From positions 434,001-498,000 of the forward strand of contig CAJQLE010000004.1 in the NCBI GenBank assembly GCA_905479105.1: a DNA stretch of 64,000 nt, read 5' to 3'. Each line of letters opens with the position of its first letter. Position 1 is the stretch's first letter. The notes under the pieces are model-generated. The model worked only from the letters and a program-made list of their open reading frames with translations, ran no database searches and had not been told where the DNA came from. The position numbers and the translations under genes were made by a program. Shown here one piece after another: positions 61,884 through 64,000 of this stretch. Source of the DNA: an uncultured Flavobacteriales bacterium. Its GTDB lineage: Bacteria; Bacteroidota; Bacteroidia; Flavobacteriales_G; Salibacteraceae.

Positions 61884-62660
61884 CTAAAATGTCATTATTA
61901 CTGTCGCTCCTGTATGCAAACCAAGCAGATTGGCTGCATGGCCTTGATTAATGGCTATTTCTAAATGACCGGCAGAATTCATTAATGCTAATCTATCTCC
62001 AAGCGGGACATCTGAATATCGCTTCTTAATTTCAGTCATTTCGTAGCCCTTTTGCACAAAGCCAATATGAAACTCTCTTCCTTTGCCAATTTTTTTGATG
62101 AGTGTATTGTCAATGTTGGATATCGCGTTCCCGTATTTGTCTACGTAAATCACAGCACCCTTTATGTAGTCATGTCCTGTGGTTGGTTTGACAGAAATAC
62201 GTTCAACCAGTTTGTCAGTCCTTCTGCCAATTACTTCAAGCGTTCCTCCATTAGCTAGAAATACTGCAGCAGGCGCATATAAGTCTCTCGCAGGGAAGAT
62301 AAGAACGTCCGATTCAATATTCATTTGAAGTTCAACAATCAAGTCAGCATGTTGATCAGCGATTAAGCTAAACAGCCCGGTATCCGCGGTTAAAATATAG
62401 CGGTCTTTGTATCTAATGCCGATATGTCGTATGTCATCTACCGCTTGAGTTCCCACCGCTACAATGTGTATGGTGTCTTTAGGGAATTCTTTCAGGATAG
62501 TTTTCAACACAAATGCAGCCTCAGCGATGTCAAAGGGGTTGATGGAGTGACTTATGTCAATTATTTGAGCATCAGGTAATTGTGACAATATTTTTGCCTT
62601 TACTAGTGCTAAGTAGTAATCGTCTAATCCGAGGTCTGTTGTTAAGGTTATTACGGGCAT
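61884..62660 (-). CDS. SAM hydroxide adenosyltransferase (DUF62) family
   Basis: A 258-residue protein starting PVITLTTDLGLDDYYLALVK, the signature of DUF62/SAM hydrolases related to chlorinase and fluorinase, with QIIDISHSINPFDIAEAAFV and TIHIVAVGTQ following, and GKVIYVDKYGNAISNI-like strand in the C-terminal domain (GAVIYVDKYGNAISNID). These enzymes cleave SAM to adenosine and L-methionine with water. Halogenase activity needs a different pocket and is not indicated. First gene of the minus-strand operon ending with rlmD. Confidence 0.9.
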   Translation of the reverse strand: MPVITLTTDLGLDDYYLALVKAKILSQLPDAQIIDISHSINPFDIAEAAFVLKTILKEFPKDTIHIVAVGTQAVDDIRHIGIRYKDRYILTADTGLFSLIADQHADLIVELQMNIESDVLIFPARDLYAPAAVFLANGGTLEVIGRRTDKLVERISVKPTTGHDYIKGAVIYVDKYGNAISNIDNTLIKKIGKGREFHIGFVQKGYEMTEIKKRYSDVPLGDRLALMNSAGHLEIAINQGHAANLLGLHTGATVIMTF

Positions 62661-62753
62661 AATTTCACCTGAAAAATCACCGAAAGAAATTTATTTCTTT
62701 GTGTAACGCGAAAGTAGGAAATCCTATCCGCCACATATTTTATTCATAGCAAT

Positions 62754-63710
62754 TTGCACGAAATAATTATTCTTTTTGAGGATGTCCACCCAGTAGATCT
62801 GCTTGGAGTGAATAACGCGAATCTTCAGATTATCAGAAAGCATTTCTCTTCTCTCAAGCTTGTAGCTCGCGGAGATCAATTAAAAGTGCTTGGAACGGAA
62901 GAGGAACTATCCAAATTCGAAAACAAATGGAAAGAGTTGGTCGCGTTTTTAAATCAATACAATCGCTTGGATGTTTCTGATGTTAAGAACATTATTAATT
63001 CTGATAATCCTGAAATAAAGGGTGATTCATCGGTTTTGCTTTACGGGAATAATGGAAAAGTAATCAAGGCACGAACACCTAATCAGCTGAAAATGGTGAA
63101 GCTGATGAGTGATAATGATATGCTTTTTGCAATCGGACCAGCGGGCACGGGTAAAACATACACAGCTGTGGCACTTGCTGTAAAAGCCCTAAAAGAGAAA
63201 GAGGTGCAGAGAATTGTGCTCACCAGACCAGCTGTTGAGGCAGGAGAAAGCCTCGGTTTTTTACCGGGAGACTTAAAAGAAAAAATGGATCCATACTTGA
63301 GGCCGTTATATGATGCCTTATTCGACATGATTCCTCATGATAAACTCGTCAAGCACCTTGAGCGGGGAGTAATTGAGATTGCTCCTCTTGGTTTTATGCG
63401 AGGAAGAACGTTGGCCAATGCATTTGTGATTCTCGATGAAGCTCAGAATACGACTGAAAATCAAATGCGGATGTTTTTAACCCGAATGGGCCGAGGTTCA
63501 AAGTTTATTGTCACCGGTGATTCTAGTCAGATTGACTTGCCTAAACATGTGAAAAGTGGTCTTTTGCATTCAGTGGATATTCTAGCCGATGTGCCAGGAG
63601 TAGAAACTATTAAGTTGGATAAACGAGATGTAGTTAGACATCGTCTTGTTGAAAGTATAATAGATCGATATGAGAAGGCTGATGCCGCTCAAGAAAAGAA
63701 AAAAGACTGA
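62754..63710 (+). CDS. phoH: PhoH-family ATPase
   Basis: A 318-residue protein. Residues 120-300 form the PhoH ATPase core: LFAIGPAGTGKTYTAVALAV (Walker A), RIVLTRPAVEAGESLGFLPG, NAFVILDEAQNTTENQMRMF (Walker B D-E-A-Q-N) and VTGDSSQIDLPKHVKSGLLH. The short N-terminal domain is KH-like (IIRKHFSSLKLVARGDQL). PhoH proteins are RNA-linked ATPases with unclear task. TTG at 62754 is taken as the start. It precedes purC by 16 bp. Confidence 0.93.
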   Translation: MHEIIILFEDVHPVDLLGVNNANLQIIRKHFSSLKLVARGDQLKVLGTEEELSKFENKWKELVAFLNQYNRLDVSDVKNIINSDNPEIKGDSSVLLYGNNGKVIKARTPNQLKMVKLMSDNDMLFAIGPAGTGKTYTAVALAVKALKEKEVQRIVLTRPAVEAGESLGFLPGDLKEKMDPYLRPLYDALFDMIPHDKLVKHLERGVIEIAPLGFMRGRTLANAFVILDEAQNTTENQMRMFLTRMGRGSKFIVTGDSSQIDLPKHVKSGLLHSVDILADVPGVETIKLDKRDVVRHRLVESIIDRYEKADAAQEKKKD

Positions 63711-63726
63711 TTGATTAAGAGAAATT

Positions 63727-64000
63727 ATGGCTGAAGCATTAAAAGAGACCAACTTCCACTTTCCTCATCAAACAAAGATGTACCGCGGAAAAGTGCGTGA
63801 TGTTTATCATATAGGAGATCACTATCTAGTGATGGTGGCAAGTGATCGTATATCGGCATTTGATCATGTATTGCCGAAAGGGATTCCTTTTAAGGGACAA
63901 GTCTTGAATCAGCTTGCAGCTAGATTTTTAGATGCTACCAGCGATATTGTTCCGAATTGGTTGGTCGCAGTGCCCGACCCTAATGTTACCATTGGCGTTA
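63727..64000 (+). CDS. purC: Phosphoribosylaminoimidazole-succinocarboxamide synthase, N-terminal part
   Basis: The window ends after 91 codons. [20 protein letters not shown] with [20 protein letters not shown] is the SAICAR synthetase N-terminus (G-K-V-R-D-x-Y, and S-D-R-I-S-A-F-D), followed by [12 protein letters not shown]. It ligates CAIR with aspartate in purine synthesis. 16 bp after phoH on the same strand, an arrangement common in Bacteroidota. The remaining two thirds lie outside the window. Confidence 0.93.
   Translation, partial: MAEALKETNFHFPHQTKMYRGKVRDVYHIGDHYLVMVASDRISAFDHVLPKGIPFKGQVLNQLAARFLDATSDIVPNWLVAVPDPNVTIGV

Overview
The window looks like chromosomal DNA of a marine-type member of the Bacteroidota, most likely order Flavobacteriales (Cryomorphaceae/Schleiferiaceae-like); the rank below phylum is inference. 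The signs are type IX secretion C-terminal sorting domains on two secreted proteins, a 4245-residue SprB-repeat adhesin, a GldH-like lipoprotein, long NusB and S16 forms, Shine-Dalgarno-poor starts with frequent TTG initiation, and several perfect matches to the Bacteroidota -7 promoter box TAnnTTTG. Lipoprotein genes with a Cys lipobox are frequent.

Layout. 1-12.7 kb: the tail of an O-antigen polymerase-like protein, two transporters, a coupled pair of cupredoxin/multicopper-oxidase proteins, a truncated DNA-3-methyladenine glycosylase I gene, an M3 metallopeptidase, small lipoproteins, an RluA pseudouridine synthase / class IV aminotransferase / sulfotransferase-like operon, and a GldH-like lipoprotein. 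12.7-17.7 kb: an accessory patch beside tRNA-Leu(GAG). It carries three decayed copies of the 3' end of a tyrosine-recombinase gene, interspersed with small cargo-like genes, a repeat-rich non-coding stretch and an inverted repeat next to the tRNA. 17.7-28.3 kb: a methyltransferase, a TlpA-like thioredoxin protein, two MbnP-like lipoproteins, an Hpt protein, tsaD and a large TamB-like protein. 28.3-41.1 kb: the giant SprB-like adhesin on the minus strand, whose core contains a 915-bp higher-order tandem repeat.

41.3-52.2 kb is conserved core: rpsP-rimM, a DUF3276 protein, an ABC exporter, then leucine dehydrogenase-nusB-DUF1573-yajC-YbbR-coaE, and a penicillin-acylase-family hydrolase. 52.3-55.8 kb is accessory: a class II Fic protein flanked by direct copies of a REP-like palindrome, with repeated TTTTTCAC motifs upstream, followed by an unrecognised membrane protein. 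55.9-64 kb: DUF2461, a zinc-finger/FAD monooxygenase fusion, a DMP19-like protein and a GNAT enzyme on the plus strand. A tight minus-strand operon follows (SAM hydrolase family, ABM, HEAT-like, hemerythrin, RlmD), then phoH and the beginning of purC.

No complete new multi-gene system is proven. The best leads are the repeated integrase 3' ends with their cargo genes, the 915-bp superrepeat in the adhesin, the complementary copper-site pair, and the REP-flanked Fic module. All functions are read from sequence motifs by eye; no database search was run.
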